A stretch of DNA of 47,014 nt from Sphingomonas bacterium. GTDB lineage: Bacteria; Pseudomonadota; Alphaproteobacteria; Sphingomonadales; Sphingomonadaceae. Location: the NCBI RefSeq assembly GCF_028292965.1, contig NZ_JAQGLG010000007.1:1-47014 (forward strand), given 5' to 3'. How positions within the stretch are numbered: position 1 is the first letter of the stretch; each line of letters starts with the position of its first letter. A model generated the notes under the pieces. The model ran no database searches and was not told the DNA's origin. It saw nothing but the letters and a program-made list of their open reading frames with translations. Positions 34,416-43,345 of this stretch are shown here, one piece after another. Position numbers and translations under genes: made by a program.

Positions 34416-35537
34416 TCAGAAGTGCGGCTCGGCGCGCTGGAAGACGCACACCCGCCTGAACCCTTGCGCTGTCGGCGCGACGAGGATCGCGGTCGGACGC
34501 TCCGTCTCGTTGGACGGCTGGGCGAGCAGATAAAGCCACCCATCAATCCGCTGCGTATCGAAATGTACGTAGCGCCAATTCACATCGGGATAGAGACCCG
34601 GCGACTGGCCGGCGATGACATGCCATCCCCTGGGCAGTCTGTCGGCTGGGAATCGGGTCGCATCGGCGATCATGTCATCTTTCAGCACTTTGGATGTCTG
34701 CGCCGAAAGCGGCGCGAGCATCATCACATCGCCATCGAAATAATGATTGTTCCCGCCCCAGCGCACCAGCTTGCGCCACACCCCGGGCGCGACCTGGATC
34801 TTCGCTTCGGCGATGCCCGGCGCGTTCGACAAGGCCCCGAAGATATTGGCCGTGTCGTTGGTCGTTGCGCTGACATCCTCGAATCCCTTCGAGCGAAGCC
34901 GCAGGAATTTCCGGCACAGCGACGGTTCGGTCGTGCCGTGTGCCAGCAGGATGGTGCCGACCGGGGCGCGCGGGCCCGGCCCATATTCGATGCGATCGAC
35001 CTTGTGGCGCGCCAGGATGAGCGGTTCGTCGCGGCAGGTGATCGCGCCCTTGTCCGGCGCGTCGTCATTGGCGGCGACGCGACAATAGGTCAGCCGATCC
35101 GGCCGAATGACGATGCCGATCAGCCAGGGATCGTCGTCCATCCCATAGCCTGGCTTATATTGCTTGCGTGACAGGATCTTGCGCTGCGCGATCCACAGGC
35201 TGAAGAATGCAGGTGGGTCGGCATAACCCATGCCATAGGCGAAAGGCTGCTCCTGCCCGTCGCGCAGGCGGATCTTCCAGCCATTGGCCATGGTGCAATT
35301 CGATCGGCCGAGGGTGCGCGTCGCCGATAGCCCTTCGTCGACATGGGCAGGCAGCCGGCGATAGGCCACCCGGTCTTCGTCAACCGTCAGCGTGAAGCGG
35401 ACCAGCGCGATGCTGAGGCCTTTCTGGCAGACCAGTTCGGCATGCGGCGTCGTATAATCGGCCAGGGCCTTGCTCGGCGAGAGCAACGCGCCGGCGAGCA
35501 ACACGACAAAGGCCTGGAACGCGCGACGCAACATCAT
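34416..35537 (-). CDS. Exported protein of unknown function
   Basis: The 373-aa product has a signal peptide (FVVLLAGALLSPSKALA). The mature part is mostly beta-like with several cysteines (ELVCQKG, RSNCTMANGW, LTYCRVA, AITCRDE, SLCRKFL, RVCVFQR). No family is recognised. Its upstream region is the motif-rich gap 35538-35923, so that gap may hold its promoter. Confidence 0.72.
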   Translation of the reverse strand: MMLRRAFQAFVVLLAGALLSPSKALADYTTPHAELVCQKGLSIALVRFTLTVDEDRVAYRRLPAHVDEGLSATRTLGRSNCTMANGWKIRLRDGQEQPFAYGMGYADPPAFFSLWIAQRKILSRKQYKPGYGMDDDPWLIGIVIRPDRLTYCRVAANDDAPDKGAITCRDEPLILARHKVDRIEYGPGPRAPVGTILLAHGTTEPSLCRKFLRLRSKGFEDVSATTNDTANIFGALSNAPGIAEAKIQVAPGVWRKLVRWGGNNHYFDGDVMMLAPLSAQTSKVLKDDMIADATRFPADRLPRGWHVIAGQSPGLYPDVNWRYVHFDTQRIDGWLYLLAQPSNETERPTAILVAPTAQGFRRVCVFQRAEPHF

Positions 35538-35721
35538 GATTTCCCGGCCGTTAAGCGCTCAGAAGCGATGGTTCGACGCTACAAGCTATTCAGATAACGT
35601 GGATTGTCTAACGATTCCCTGCAGCGTCGCTGCGCATTCTTGCGATGTCGATTCAACTTTCGCTCCGACGCGCGCATCCCGGGTGGTCGTCCGACGCGAC
35701 ACCGCGTCTTTTTTTTTAGGC

Positions 35722-35809
35722 TCTCTGTTATGCGCCCTGTTCTCTCTGTTCCGCGGCAAATGTCGCCCTGTTCCGCGCGGCGAATTTCTCTGTTCCGTGG
35801 GAACAGAGA
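35722..35809. repeat. Cluster of CTGTT(C) motifs with a perfect hairpin
   Basis: The gap 35538-35923 has no convincing gene and is visibly more A/T-rich than its surroundings. CTGTT occurs at about 35725, 35739, 35747, 35769 and 35791. Its complement AACAG occurs at 35803, 35904 and 35914. TCTCTGTTCC-GTG-GGAACAGAGA (35787-35809) is a perfect 10-bp hairpin. The purpose is unknown: binding sites, or a decayed repeat. Confidence 0.6.
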
Positions 35810-35870
35810 TTGCCGGGCAAGAGTCTATAAGCACACGGAACATTTCCGCGGGACACCCGATTCGGGCCTC

Positions 35871-35920
35871 AAAAAATTTTCTGCCCCTGTTATTTCAGCG
35901 ATAACAGAGAAGAACAGGGG
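35871..35920 (-). terminator. Putative terminator of the DedA gene
   Basis: Read on the minus strand, CCCCTGTT (35920-35913) pairs with AACAGGGG (35891-35884). After 7 nt a T-run follows (35876-35871). An internal CTGTTAT/ATAACAG stem (35907-35901 with 35894-35888) is an alternative fold. Confidence 0.45.
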
Positions 35921-35923
35921 AGG

Positions 35924-36550
35924 TCAGCGCCTGGCGCCGCGCAGCCGGTGCCACACGAACAGACCAGCCGCGCCGACAATCACGACAGCGATCACCACAT
36001 CGGCGGAATGGAACGCGGCCTTGATGCGCGGGTCGCTGTTCCACTTGTCGCCCAGCTTCATGCCGACCCAGGCCAGCCCGAAACACCACGGCCACGAGCC
36101 GATGAAAGTATAGAGATGGAACGGCACCAGCTTCATCCGCGCGACACCTGCCGGGAAGGCGATGAACGAGCGGATCACCGGCAGCAGCCGGCCGATCAGC
36201 ACCGCGATGCCACCGAAGCGGTCGAAGAAGCGATCGGCGGCGTCGAGTTCACCCTGCCCGACCAGCACGTACCGGCCCCAGCGCTCGGCCAGCGGACGGC
36301 CGCCGCGCTTGCCGATCTCATAAGCGACGATCGAGCCGAGATTGCAGCCGATCGCCCCGGCTGTCGCCGCGAGGTACAGGTCGAAATGGCCGGTCGAGAC
36401 GAGATAGCCGGCGAACGGCATGATGATCTCGGACGGCAAGGGGATGCACGCGCTCTCGATCGCCATGAGCAGGACGATGCCGAGATAGCCCCCGCCCGAA
36501 ATGACCGCGATGGCGAAGCCGGCGAGCAGCGTGAGGATTTTCTCGATCAT
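35924..36550 (-). CDS. DedA-family membrane protein
   Basis: The 208-aa inner-membrane protein has about five hydrophobic segments. It shows the DedA motifs ESACIPLPSEIIMPFAGYL, GAIGCNLGSIVAYEIGKRGG and GRLLPVIRSFIAFPAGVARM. DedA proteins act as lipid transporters or scramblases, for example for undecaprenyl phosphate or phosphatidylethanolamine. It is divergent from rpiA; a palindromic repeat lies in between. Confidence 0.92.
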   Translation of the reverse strand: MIEKILTLLAGFAIAVISGGGYLGIVLLMAIESACIPLPSEIIMPFAGYLVSTGHFDLYLAATAGAIGCNLGSIVAYEIGKRGGRPLAERWGRYVLVGQGELDAADRFFDRFGGIAVLIGRLLPVIRSFIAFPAGVARMKLVPFHLYTFIGSWPWCFGLAWVGMKLGDKWNSDPRIKAAFHSADVVIAVVIVGAAGLFVWHRLRGARR

Positions 36551-36609
36551 TTTGCGCCTTTGCCCCGAAGCGGTCGTTTCTCGCCAGCGAAATATGCAAG
36601 CTTCCTTGC

Positions 36610-36684
36610 GCTCCTGCGAAAGCAGGAGCCCAGGGTTCGGGACGCAGCGCTCGCGGCTCTGGGCTCCTGCTTTCGCAGGAGCGC
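36610..36684. repeat. Paired-hairpin REP (family 2, copy 2)
   Basis: The left arm has CTCCTGC-GAAA-GCAGGAG-CCCAGG and the right arm is its inverted complement (CTGGGCTCCTGCTTTCGCAG, from 36658). It lies in the divergent dedA-rpiA gap, with its right arm only 31 nt before the rpiA start. Confidence 0.93.
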
Positions 36685-36715
36685 GGTGTGGATGAAATCT
36701 GTTAGAGACAGCATA

Positions 36716-37411
36716 ATGACTCAAACCGACGACAAGCGCCTCGCCGCCGAAGCTGCGCTGGCCGAGATTGCCGATGGCATGGCGGTCGGCCTCGGCACCG
36801 GCTCGACCGCGGCGTTCGCCATTGCCGCGATCGGCCGGCGCCGTTTGAGCGACTGGCCAAACGCCACCTTCTACGCCACCTCGCGCCGCACCTTGCTGAT
36901 GGCGCGCGACGCCGGCGTGCCGATCGCGCGGTTCGACAGTGTCGCCGCGCTCGATCTCGCGATCGACGGCGTGGACGAGATCGATCCCGCCTTCCGCGCA
37001 ATCAAGGGGGCGGGCGGGGCGATGCTGCGCGAGAAGATCGTCGCCACCGCGGCGCGGCGCATGGTGGTGATCGCCGACGGCACCAAAGCGGTCGCCACGC
37101 TGGGCAAGGCGCCAGTGCCTGTCGAGACCTTGCCCTTCGCGCGTGCCTTCGTCGCCGATTCGGTCGCAAGGCTCGGCGCCGAACCGGTGCTGCGCCTGAG
37201 CGAGAACGGCCGGGCGTATCGTACTGAACAGGGCAATCTCGTGCTCGATTGCCGTTTCGGCACCATCGCCGATCCGCCCGCGCTTTCCGCCGCGCTGTCC
37301 GCGATTCCCGGTGCGCTCGGCCACGGGTTGTTCGTCGATCAGGTGAACGCAGCTTATATTGCGCGTGAAGGTGTCGTTACGCGGCTGGCACGCGACGACT
37401 TGACGTCCTAA
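36716..37411 (+). CDS. rpiA: Ribose-5-phosphate isomerase A
   Basis: RpiA interconverts ribose 5-phosphate and ribulose 5-phosphate. The 231-aa protein has VGLGTGSTAAFAI (24-36), ATSRRTLLMARDAGV, LAIDGVDEIDPAF and the catalytic-loop IKGAGGAMLREKIV. It ends with the lid segment GHGLFVDQVNAAYI. An ATG 24 nt upstream (36692) is in frame and would add MKSVRDSI; 36716 gives the usual N-terminus. It heads the pentose-phosphate cluster. Confidence 0.93.
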   Translation: MTQTDDKRLAAEAALAEIADGMAVGLGTGSTAAFAIAAIGRRRLSDWPNATFYATSRRTLLMARDAGVPIARFDSVAALDLAIDGVDEIDPAFRAIKGAGGAMLREKIVATAARRMVVIADGTKAVATLGKAPVPVETLPFARAFVADSVARLGAEPVLRLSENGRAYRTEQGNLVLDCRFGTIADPPALSAALSAIPGALGHGLFVDQVNAAYIAREGVVTRLARDDLTS

Positions 37412-37479
37412 AGGCCCCGAGTCCCTGAAACCCGATCGGACGTGCGCGCGTTCGATCGACTCACGAGCGAAGGCGATCC

Positions 37480-39558
37480 ATGTCCGATACTGCAACCAGG
37501 CTTCCCGACGACGTCCATGAGGACGGTTCGCTCGCGCGGCTGACGATCGACACGATCCGCACGCTGTCGATGGACGCGGTGCAGGCCGCCAACTCCGGCC
37601 ATCCCGGCACGCCGATGGCGCTGGCCCCGGTGGGCTACACCCTCTGGTCGCAGTTCCTGCGCACCGACCCCGCCAAGCCCGACTGGCCCAATCGCGACCG
37701 CTTCGTGCTGTCGGTCGGGCATGCCTCAATGCTGCTCTACAGCCTGCTCCACCTCGCCGGCGTTCGCGAGATCGATCGCAACGGCAGGCCGACCGGCAAC
37801 GAGGCGGTGAGCCTCAACGACATCGAGCAGTTCCGCCAGCTCGGCTCCAAGACCCCGGGCCATCCGGAATATCGGCACACCACCGGGGTCGAGACGACCA
37901 CCGGCCCGCTCGGTGCGGGCTGCAGCAACTCGGTCGGCATGGCGATGGCCGAGCGCTGGCTTGCCGCGCGCTACAATCGCGACGGCTTCGACCTGTTCGA
38001 CCATGACGTCTATGCCCTCGCCGGCGACGGCGACATGATGGAGGGCGTCTCGTCCGAGGCCGCCAGCATGGCCGGGCATCTCAAGCTGTCCAACCTGTGC
38101 TGGATCTACGACAGCAACCATATTTCGATCGAGGGCGATACCGCGCTGGCGTTCGATGAGGATGTCGGCAAGCGCTTCCAGGCCTATGGCTGGAACGTCA
38201 TCCATGTCGACGACGCCAACGATCTGAATACGCTGTCGGATGCCTTCGCCGCGTTCAGGGCAACCACCGACAAGCCGACCTTCATCGTCGTCCATTCGAT
38301 CATCGGCTGGGGCAGCCCGCGTGCCGGCAGCGAAAAGGCGCATGGCGAGCCGCTCGGCGTCGACAACGTCAAGGCGACCAAGCGCGCCTATGGCTGGCCC
38401 GAGGACGAGAATTTCCGCGTGCCTGACGGCGTGGTCGAGCATTTCCACGACGAGATCGCCGGTCGCGGCCAGCCGCTGCGCGAGGCGTGGGAAGCCAAGT
38501 ACGCGGCGTATTGCACCGCCTATCCCGACCTTGCCGCACAGATCGATGCGATGCTGACCGGCAAGCTGCCCGACGGCTGGGACGCCGACATTCCGGTGTT
38601 CGATGCCGATCCCAAGGGCATCGCCTCGCGCGACGCCGGCGGCAAGGTGCTCAACGCCATTGCGGCGAAGGTGCCATGGCTGGTCGGCGGCTCGGCCGAT
38701 CTGTCGCCCTCGACCAAGACCGACATCAAGGGCGCGTCGTCGTTCGAGCCGGACAATTATGGCGGCTCCAACTTCCATTTCGGCGTGCGCGAGCATGGCA
38801 TGGGCGGCGTCGTGAACGGCATGACGCTGTCGCACCTGCGCGGCTATGGTTCGACCTTTCTGGTGTTCGCCGATTACATGCGCGCGCCGATCCGCCTCTC
38901 GGCGATCATGGAGCTGCCCGCGACCTGGGTGTTCACGCACGACTCCATCGGCGTCGGTGAGGACGGCCCGACCCATCAGCCGATCGAACACCTCGTCACG
39001 CTGCGCGCCATCCCCGGCCTCGACACGATCCGCCCATGCGACGCCAATGAGGTCGCTGCCGCGTGGAAGGCGATCGTGTCCGAGAACGACCATCCGACTG
39101 CGCTGATCCTGTCGCGCCAGGCGTTGCCGACGCTCGACCGCGGCAAATATGCCTCGGCCGATGGCGTGGCCAAGGGAGGCTATGTGCTGGCCGACAGCGA
39201 CAAGCCGCAGGTGATCCTGATCGCCACGGGCAGCGAAGTGTCGCTCGCCATCGCGGCGTACGAGCAGCTGAAGGGCGAGGGCGTGGCCGCTCGGGTCGTC
39301 TCGCTGCCGAGCTGGTACCGCTACGAGCTGCAATCCGACGCCTATAAGGAATCGGTGCTGCCGAAAGCGGTGTCGGCGCGTTTGGCGATCGAGATGGGCG
39401 GGGAGATCGGCTGGGACCGTTATGTCGGGCTGGCCGGCAAGACGATCACCATGGCGACCTTCGGTGCCTCGGCGCCGCTCGCCAAGCTACAGGACAAGTT
39501 CGGCTTCACCGTCGACAATGTGGTGAAGCAGGCGAAATCGTTGTTGGAGACGAAGTGA
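37480..39558 (+). CDS. tkt: Transketolase
   Basis: Transketolase is a thiamine-diphosphate enzyme moving two-carbon units between sugar phosphates. The 692-aa protein has the substrate/cofactor histidine in ANSGHPGTPMALAP and the ThDP motif GDGDMMEGVSSEA (182 onwards). It also has GWGSPRAGSEKAHGEPLG, the pyrimidine-domain Glu in NFHFGVREHGMGG and THDSIGVGEDGPTHQP. Length is that of a full transketolase. Its stop overlaps the transaldolase start by 1 nt (ATG) or 4 nt (GTG). Confidence 0.96.
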   Translation: MSDTATRLPDDVHEDGSLARLTIDTIRTLSMDAVQAANSGHPGTPMALAPVGYTLWSQFLRTDPAKPDWPNRDRFVLSVGHASMLLYSLLHLAGVREIDRNGRPTGNEAVSLNDIEQFRQLGSKTPGHPEYRHTTGVETTTGPLGAGCSNSVGMAMAERWLAARYNRDGFDLFDHDVYALAGDGDMMEGVSSEAASMAGHLKLSNLCWIYDSNHISIEGDTALAFDEDVGKRFQAYGWNVIHVDDANDLNTLSDAFAAFRATTDKPTFIVVHSIIGWGSPRAGSEKAHGEPLGVDNVKATKRAYGWPEDENFRVPDGVVEHFHDEIAGRGQPLREAWEAKYAAYCTAYPDLAAQIDAMLTGKLPDGWDADIPVFDADPKGIASRDAGGKVLNAIAAKVPWLVGGSADLSPSTKTDIKGASSFEPDNYGGSNFHFGVREHGMGGVVNGMTLSHLRGYGSTFLVFADYMRAPIRLSAIMELPATWVFTHDSIGVGEDGPTHQPIEHLVTLRAIPGLDTIRPCDANEVAAAWKAIVSENDHPTALILSRQALPTLDRGKYASADGVAKGGYVLADSDKPQVILIATGSEVSLAIAAYEQLKGEGVAARVVSLPSWYRYELQSDAYKESVLPKAVSARLAIEMGGEIGWDRYVGLAGKTITMATFGASAPLAKLQDKFGFTVDNVVKQAKSLLETK

Positions 39559-40667
39559 TGGGCCGTTTGAATGATCTCGCGGCCGCCGGGCAGGCGGTGT
39601 GGCTCGATTTCGTCGACCGCAAGTTCCTCGCCGAGGGCGGCCTTCGGAAGCTGGTCGACGAGGATGGCCTGACCGGTGTGACTTCCAACCCGTCGATCTT
39701 CGAAAAGGCGATGGGGCATGGCGACGCCTATGACGCCGCCCTGGCCGAGTTCGACAAGGCCAATCCCGATGCCTCGACCATGGCGCGCTACGAACATCTC
39801 GCCATCCAGGACATCCAGAACGCCGCCGACACGCTGCGCCCGGTCTATGACCGGCTCGGCGGCAAGGACGGCTATGTCAGCCTCGAGGTGTCGCCCTATC
39901 TCGCCAACGACACCGACGAGACCATCGCCGAGGCCGCGCGCCTGTGGGCGGCGGTCGACCGGCCCGATTTGATGATCAAGATCCCAGGCACGCCCGCCGG
40001 CGTGCCCGCCATCGCCGCGACGATCGCCGCCGGCATTAACGTCAACGTTACTTTGCTCTTCTCGATCGAGGCCTATAAGGCGGTGGCGCTGGCGTTCGTC
40101 GCGGGCCTGGAGCAGCGCGTGTCGCGTGGCGAACCGATCGACAGGATCGCCAGCGTGGCGAGCTTCTTCGTCAGCCGCATCGACAGCAAGATCGACGATA
40201 AGATCGATGCGGGCATCGGCGGCGAGGACGCCAAGGCGATCAAGGGCAAGGTCGCCATCGCCAATGCCAAGCTCGCTTATGCCTGGTATGAGGACTTCAT
40301 CGCCTCCGACCGCTGGCAGAAGCTGGCGGCGAAGGGCGCGATGCCACAGCGTCTGCTCTGGGCGTCGACCGGTACCAAGAACCCGGCCTATCCCGACACG
40401 CTCTATCTCGACACGCTGATCGGCAAGAACACGGTCAATACCGTGCCGCCCAAGACGCTCGATGCGTTCCGCGACCATGGTACCGTGGCGCAGACGCTCG
40501 GCGCCGATGTCGACGCGGCGCGGCATGTGCTGGCGGAGGCGGATCGGTTGGGCCTCGATCTGCCGGGCGTGACCGACACGCTGGTGGAAGAGGGTGTCAC
40601 CTCCTTCGCCAAGGCCTTTGACGACCTGCTGGGCTCGATCGCCGCCAAGCATCCGGCGGTCGCCTGA
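39558..40667 (+). CDS. tal: Transaldolase
   Basis: Transaldolase transfers dihydroxyacetone units between sugar phosphates through a Schiff base. The 369-aa protein has GVTSNPSIFEKAM, the Schiff-base lysine in LMIKIPGTPAG (Lys141), NVNVTLLFSIEAY and LWASTGTKNPAYPDTLY. This is the longer bacterial type. ATG 39558 and GTG 39555 are both possible starts; either couples it to tkt. Confidence 0.94.
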   Translation: MGRLNDLAAAGQAVWLDFVDRKFLAEGGLRKLVDEDGLTGVTSNPSIFEKAMGHGDAYDAALAEFDKANPDASTMARYEHLAIQDIQNAADTLRPVYDRLGGKDGYVSLEVSPYLANDTDETIAEAARLWAAVDRPDLMIKIPGTPAGVPAIAATIAAGINVNVTLLFSIEAYKAVALAFVAGLEQRVSRGEPIDRIASVASFFVSRIDSKIDDKIDAGIGGEDAKAIKGKVAIANAKLAYAWYEDFIASDRWQKLAAKGAMPQRLLWASTGTKNPAYPDTLYLDTLIGKNTVNTVPPKTLDAFRDHGTVAQTLGADVDAARHVLAEADRLGLDLPGVTDTLVEEGVTSFAKAFDDLLGSIAAKHPAVA

Positions 40668-40673
40668 TGTCTT

Positions 40674-40751
40674 GTGCTCCTGCGAAAGCAGGAGCCCAGG
40701 GCCACAAGCGCCGACCTTCATAACCCCGGGCTCCTGCTTTCGCAGGGGCAC
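40674..40751. repeat. Paired-hairpin REP (family 2, copy 3)
   Basis: The left arm GTGCTCCTGCGAAAGCAGGA and right arm GGGCTCCTGCTTTCGCAGGG (from 40728) surround about 22 nt. It lies in the tal-gnd gap, 7 nt after the tal stop. Confidence 0.93.
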
Positions 40752-40778
40752 CGAAAGACCCAAGCGGAGAACACCGTC

Positions 40779-41765
40779 ATGAAGATCGGCATCATCGGCA
40801 TGGGCCGCATGGGCGCGAACATCGCGCGGCGGCTGATGCTCGCGAAGCATGAGGCGGTGGTGTGGGATCGCAACCAGCCGGCGATCGACGATGTGGTGAA
40901 GGACGGCGCCATCGCCGCGACCTCGCTCGAGGACATGAAGGGTAAGCTCGACAGCCCGGCGATCTACTGGGTGATGCTCCCCGCTGGCGACCCGACCGAG
41001 CAGACGATCGAGACGATCAGCGGCTTTGCCGCCAAGGGCGACATCATCATCGATGGCGGTAACACCTTTTACAAGGACGACATCCGCCGCGCCAAGGCAC
41101 TCGCCGAAAAGGGCATCCGTTACATCGATGTCGGCACCTCGGGCGGGGTGTGGGGCCTCGAGCGCGGCTATTGCATGATGGTCGGCGGCGACAAGGCTGG
41201 GGTCGACCATATCGACCCGATCCTCGCCGCGCTGGCGCCGGGCCTCGGCACGATACCGCGCACCCCCAACCGCATGGCCAATGAAGGCGAGGACCCGCGC
41301 GCCGAGCAGGGTTATATCCATGCCGGGCCCGCCGGGTCGGGGCACTTCGTCAAGATGGTCCATAACGGCATCGAATACGGCCTGATGCAGGCCTATGCCG
41401 AAGGCTTCGATATCCTCGCCTCGAAGAACTCGGACAAGCTGCCCGAGGACGAGCGATTCGACCTCAACCTGACCGACATCGCCGAAGTGTGGCGGCGCGG
41501 CAGCGTGATCTCGTCCTGGTTGCTCGACCTGTCGGCGATCGCCTTGGCCAAGGACATGAAGCTCGAGGCGTTCACCGGCAAGGTGGCGGATTCGGGCGAG
41601 GGTCATTGGACGATCGAGGCGGCGATGGAGGAGTCGGTGCCGGCCAATGTCCTGGCCGCGGCGCTGTTCGCGCGCTACCGCAGCCGGGTCGATCACACTT
41701 TCGGCGACAAGCTGCTCTCGGCGATGCGCTTCGGCTTTGGCGGGCATGTCGAGATGCCGCAATGA
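40779..41765 (+). CDS. gnd: Decarboxylating 6-phosphogluconate dehydrogenase, short type
   Basis: The enzyme oxidises and decarboxylates 6-phosphogluconate to ribulose 5-phosphate. The 328-aa protein has the Rossmann motif [16 protein letters not shown], with Asp31 in VVWDRN at the end of strand 2. Also present are [31 protein letters not shown] and the catalytic-lysine motif [16 protein letters not shown]. It is the short (about 300-330 aa) form, not the 470-aa form; Asp31 suggests NAD rather than NADP (inference). It overlaps the HAD gene by 4 nt. Confidence 0.93.
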   Translation: MKIGIIGMGRMGANIARRLMLAKHEAVVWDRNQPAIDDVVKDGAIAATSLEDMKGKLDSPAIYWVMLPAGDPTEQTIETISGFAAKGDIIIDGGNTFYKDDIRRAKALAEKGIRYIDVGTSGGVWGLERGYCMMVGGDKAGVDHIDPILAALAPGLGTIPRTPNRMANEGEDPRAEQGYIHAGPAGSGHFVKMVHNGIEYGLMQAYAEGFDILASKNSDKLPEDERFDLNLTDIAEVWRRGSVISSWLLDLSAIALAKDMKLEAFTGKVADSGEGHWTIEAAMEESVPANVLAAALFARYRSRVDHTFGDKLLSAMRFGFGGHVEMPQ

Positions 41766-42565
41766 GCATTCGCCTGCTGGTGTCGGATGTTGACGGCACA
41801 TTGGTCGACAAGCAGAAGCAACTTTCCCCGGCGACGATCGCCGCGGTGGCGCGGTTGCGCGATGCCGGGATCGGCTTCACCATCATCAGCGCGCGGCCGC
41901 GCTCGGGCATGCTGCCGATCGCCGATGCGCTGGCGATCGATGCGCCGATGGCGGCGTTCAACGGCGGTATCGTGTTTCGCCGCGATGGCCGCGTGGACTC
42001 GCATGTGACGATCGACGAGGGCGTCGCGCGCGGCGTGTTCGCGCTGATCGGCGACGCTGCCGTCGATGTCTGGGTGTTCGCCGATGATCGCTGGTACGCC
42101 AGCACCGACCAGGGCGTGCATGTCGAGCATGAGCGGGTCGCCTCGAACCAGGCGCCGATCGTGACGAGCGATTTCGCCGCGCTGCTCGACCATGCCGACA
42201 AGATCACTTTGGTCAGCGACGACCCTGCATTGCTCGGGGGACTGACCGAGCGGGCCAAGACTGCATTCGGCGACAAGGCCACCGTAGCCCAGTCGCAGAC
42301 CTACTATCTCGACGTCACCGCGCTGGCCGCCAACAAGGGCGACGGCATCACCGCGCTCGCCGCGGCGTTCGACGTGCCGCTGGCGCTGGTCGCGGCGATC
42401 GGCGATCAGGCGAACGACTTGCCGATGCTGGCCAGAGCGGGACTGTCGGTGGCGATGGGCAACGGCCCCGAGGCGGTGCGCCACGCCGCACAGCACGTCA
42501 CGCTCGGCAATGATCAGGACGGGGTTGCCCACGCCATCGACACGCTGATCCTGCCGCGATTCTGA
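41762..42565 (+). CDS. HAD-superfamily phosphatase, Cof type
   Basis: The 267-aa protein has motif [13 protein letters not shown] (Asp9/Asp11), motif [13 protein letters not shown], a C2B cap, the lysine in [12 protein letters not shown] and the acidic [10 protein letters not shown]. Members dephosphorylate sugar phosphates or similar small metabolites. Coupling to gnd by an ATGA overlap suggests a sugar-phosphate substrate, but that is inference. Confidence 0.9.
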   Translation: MSIRLLVSDVDGTLVDKQKQLSPATIAAVARLRDAGIGFTIISARPRSGMLPIADALAIDAPMAAFNGGIVFRRDGRVDSHVTIDEGVARGVFALIGDAAVDVWVFADDRWYASTDQGVHVEHERVASNQAPIVTSDFAALLDHADKITLVSDDPALLGGLTERAKTAFGDKATVAQSQTYYLDVTALAANKGDGITALAAAFDVPLALVAAIGDQANDLPMLARAGLSVAMGNGPEAVRHAAQHVTLGNDQDGVAHAIDTLILPRF

Positions 42566-42569
42566 ACTG

Positions 42570-42677
42570 CTCCCCTCCCTGGACAAGGGAGGGGTCGGGT
42601 TGGGTCGCTCTCGTGGGAACGATGCGCCCTCCTCCAGCCGATCCACCCCCAGCCCCTCCCTTGTCCAGGGAGGGGAG
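42570..42677. repeat. Paired-hairpin REP (family 3)
   Basis: Perfect 25-nt inverted arms: CTCCCCTCCCTGGACAAGGG (from 42570) and CCCTTGTCCAGGGAGGGGAG (ending 42677), around 58 nt. It lies between convergent genes and could end transcription from both sides. Confidence 0.93.
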
Positions 42678-42683
42678 AAGAAC

Positions 42684-43235
42684 TTACGGCAGCATGCGCT
42701 GGAGTTCCTTGTGGCCCTCCAGCTGGTGCTTCAGCGCGCCGGCGACGTGCAGCGCGAACAGCGCGAAGACCAGCCAGGCGATCAGCTCGTGCGCCTCGCC
42801 GAACAGGTCGTGGACGCGGTCGCGGGTGGCGGGATCTAGATGCATGATGAACCCGATGCGCGGCCACTCGAACAAACCGTAGAGGAACATCGGATGCGTC
42901 GCGGCATCCTTGTAGCCCGAATCCATGATCCAGCCGGTCAGCGGCATGGCGAAGATGACGAAGTAGAGGAGCCAGTGGACGATATGCGCGACCGTCACTT
43001 CCCAACGCTTGTAGCTGATCGCAAAGGCGGGCGGCTTGTGCGTCGCGCGCCACAGCAACCGCATGATGGCGAGACCGAGGATGGTGATGCCGACCGATTT
43101 GTGCAGGTCGATCATCGGCCGCACCTGCTCGTCGGCGGCGTGCGGCCAGCTCAAGGCGAGGGTGACGTTGACGATCACGCCGATCGCGATCAGCCAATGC
43201 AGGGCAACCGCGGTACGGGTATAGCGTGCGTTCAT
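42684..43235 (-). CDS. Cytochrome b561-family protein
   Basis: The 183-aa inner-membrane protein has four transmembrane helices. Likely haem histidines are in ALHWLIA, DLHKSVG, FGEAHELIAWL and ALHVAGALKH. This matches the bacterial CybB group, which passes electrons between quinol and acceptors such as superoxide. An in-frame start 17 codons upstream gives a less typical N-terminus. Confidence 0.9.
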   Translation of the reverse strand: MNARYTRTAVALHWLIAIGVIVNVTLALSWPHAADEQVRPMIDLHKSVGITILGLAIMRLLWRATHKPPAFAISYKRWEVTVAHIVHWLLYFVIFAMPLTGWIMDSGYKDAATHPMFLYGLFEWPRIGFIMHLDPATRDRVHDLFGEAHELIAWLVFALFALHVAGALKHQLEGHKELQRMLP

Positions 43236-43345
43236 CGAGTTCCTTCCGCGGTTCGTCGTCGCGACCCTAGCGTTACGCCTGCGCAACCGCTAGGCGGCGC
43301 GCAAGCTAAGGTTCATCTCGATCCGGTAACGATTTCCCCCGTACC

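Noticed and set aside
35739-35751. GTTC-TCTCT-GTTC as a LexA/SOS box
   Set aside because: The alphaproteobacterial box needs 7 nt between GTTC halves; here there are 5, and no repair gene is adjacent.
35604-36113. Plus-strand frame crossing the CTGTT-rich gap into the DedA gene
   Set aside because: It overlaps the antisense of dedA, is Arg/Ser/Pro-rich and has no family signature.
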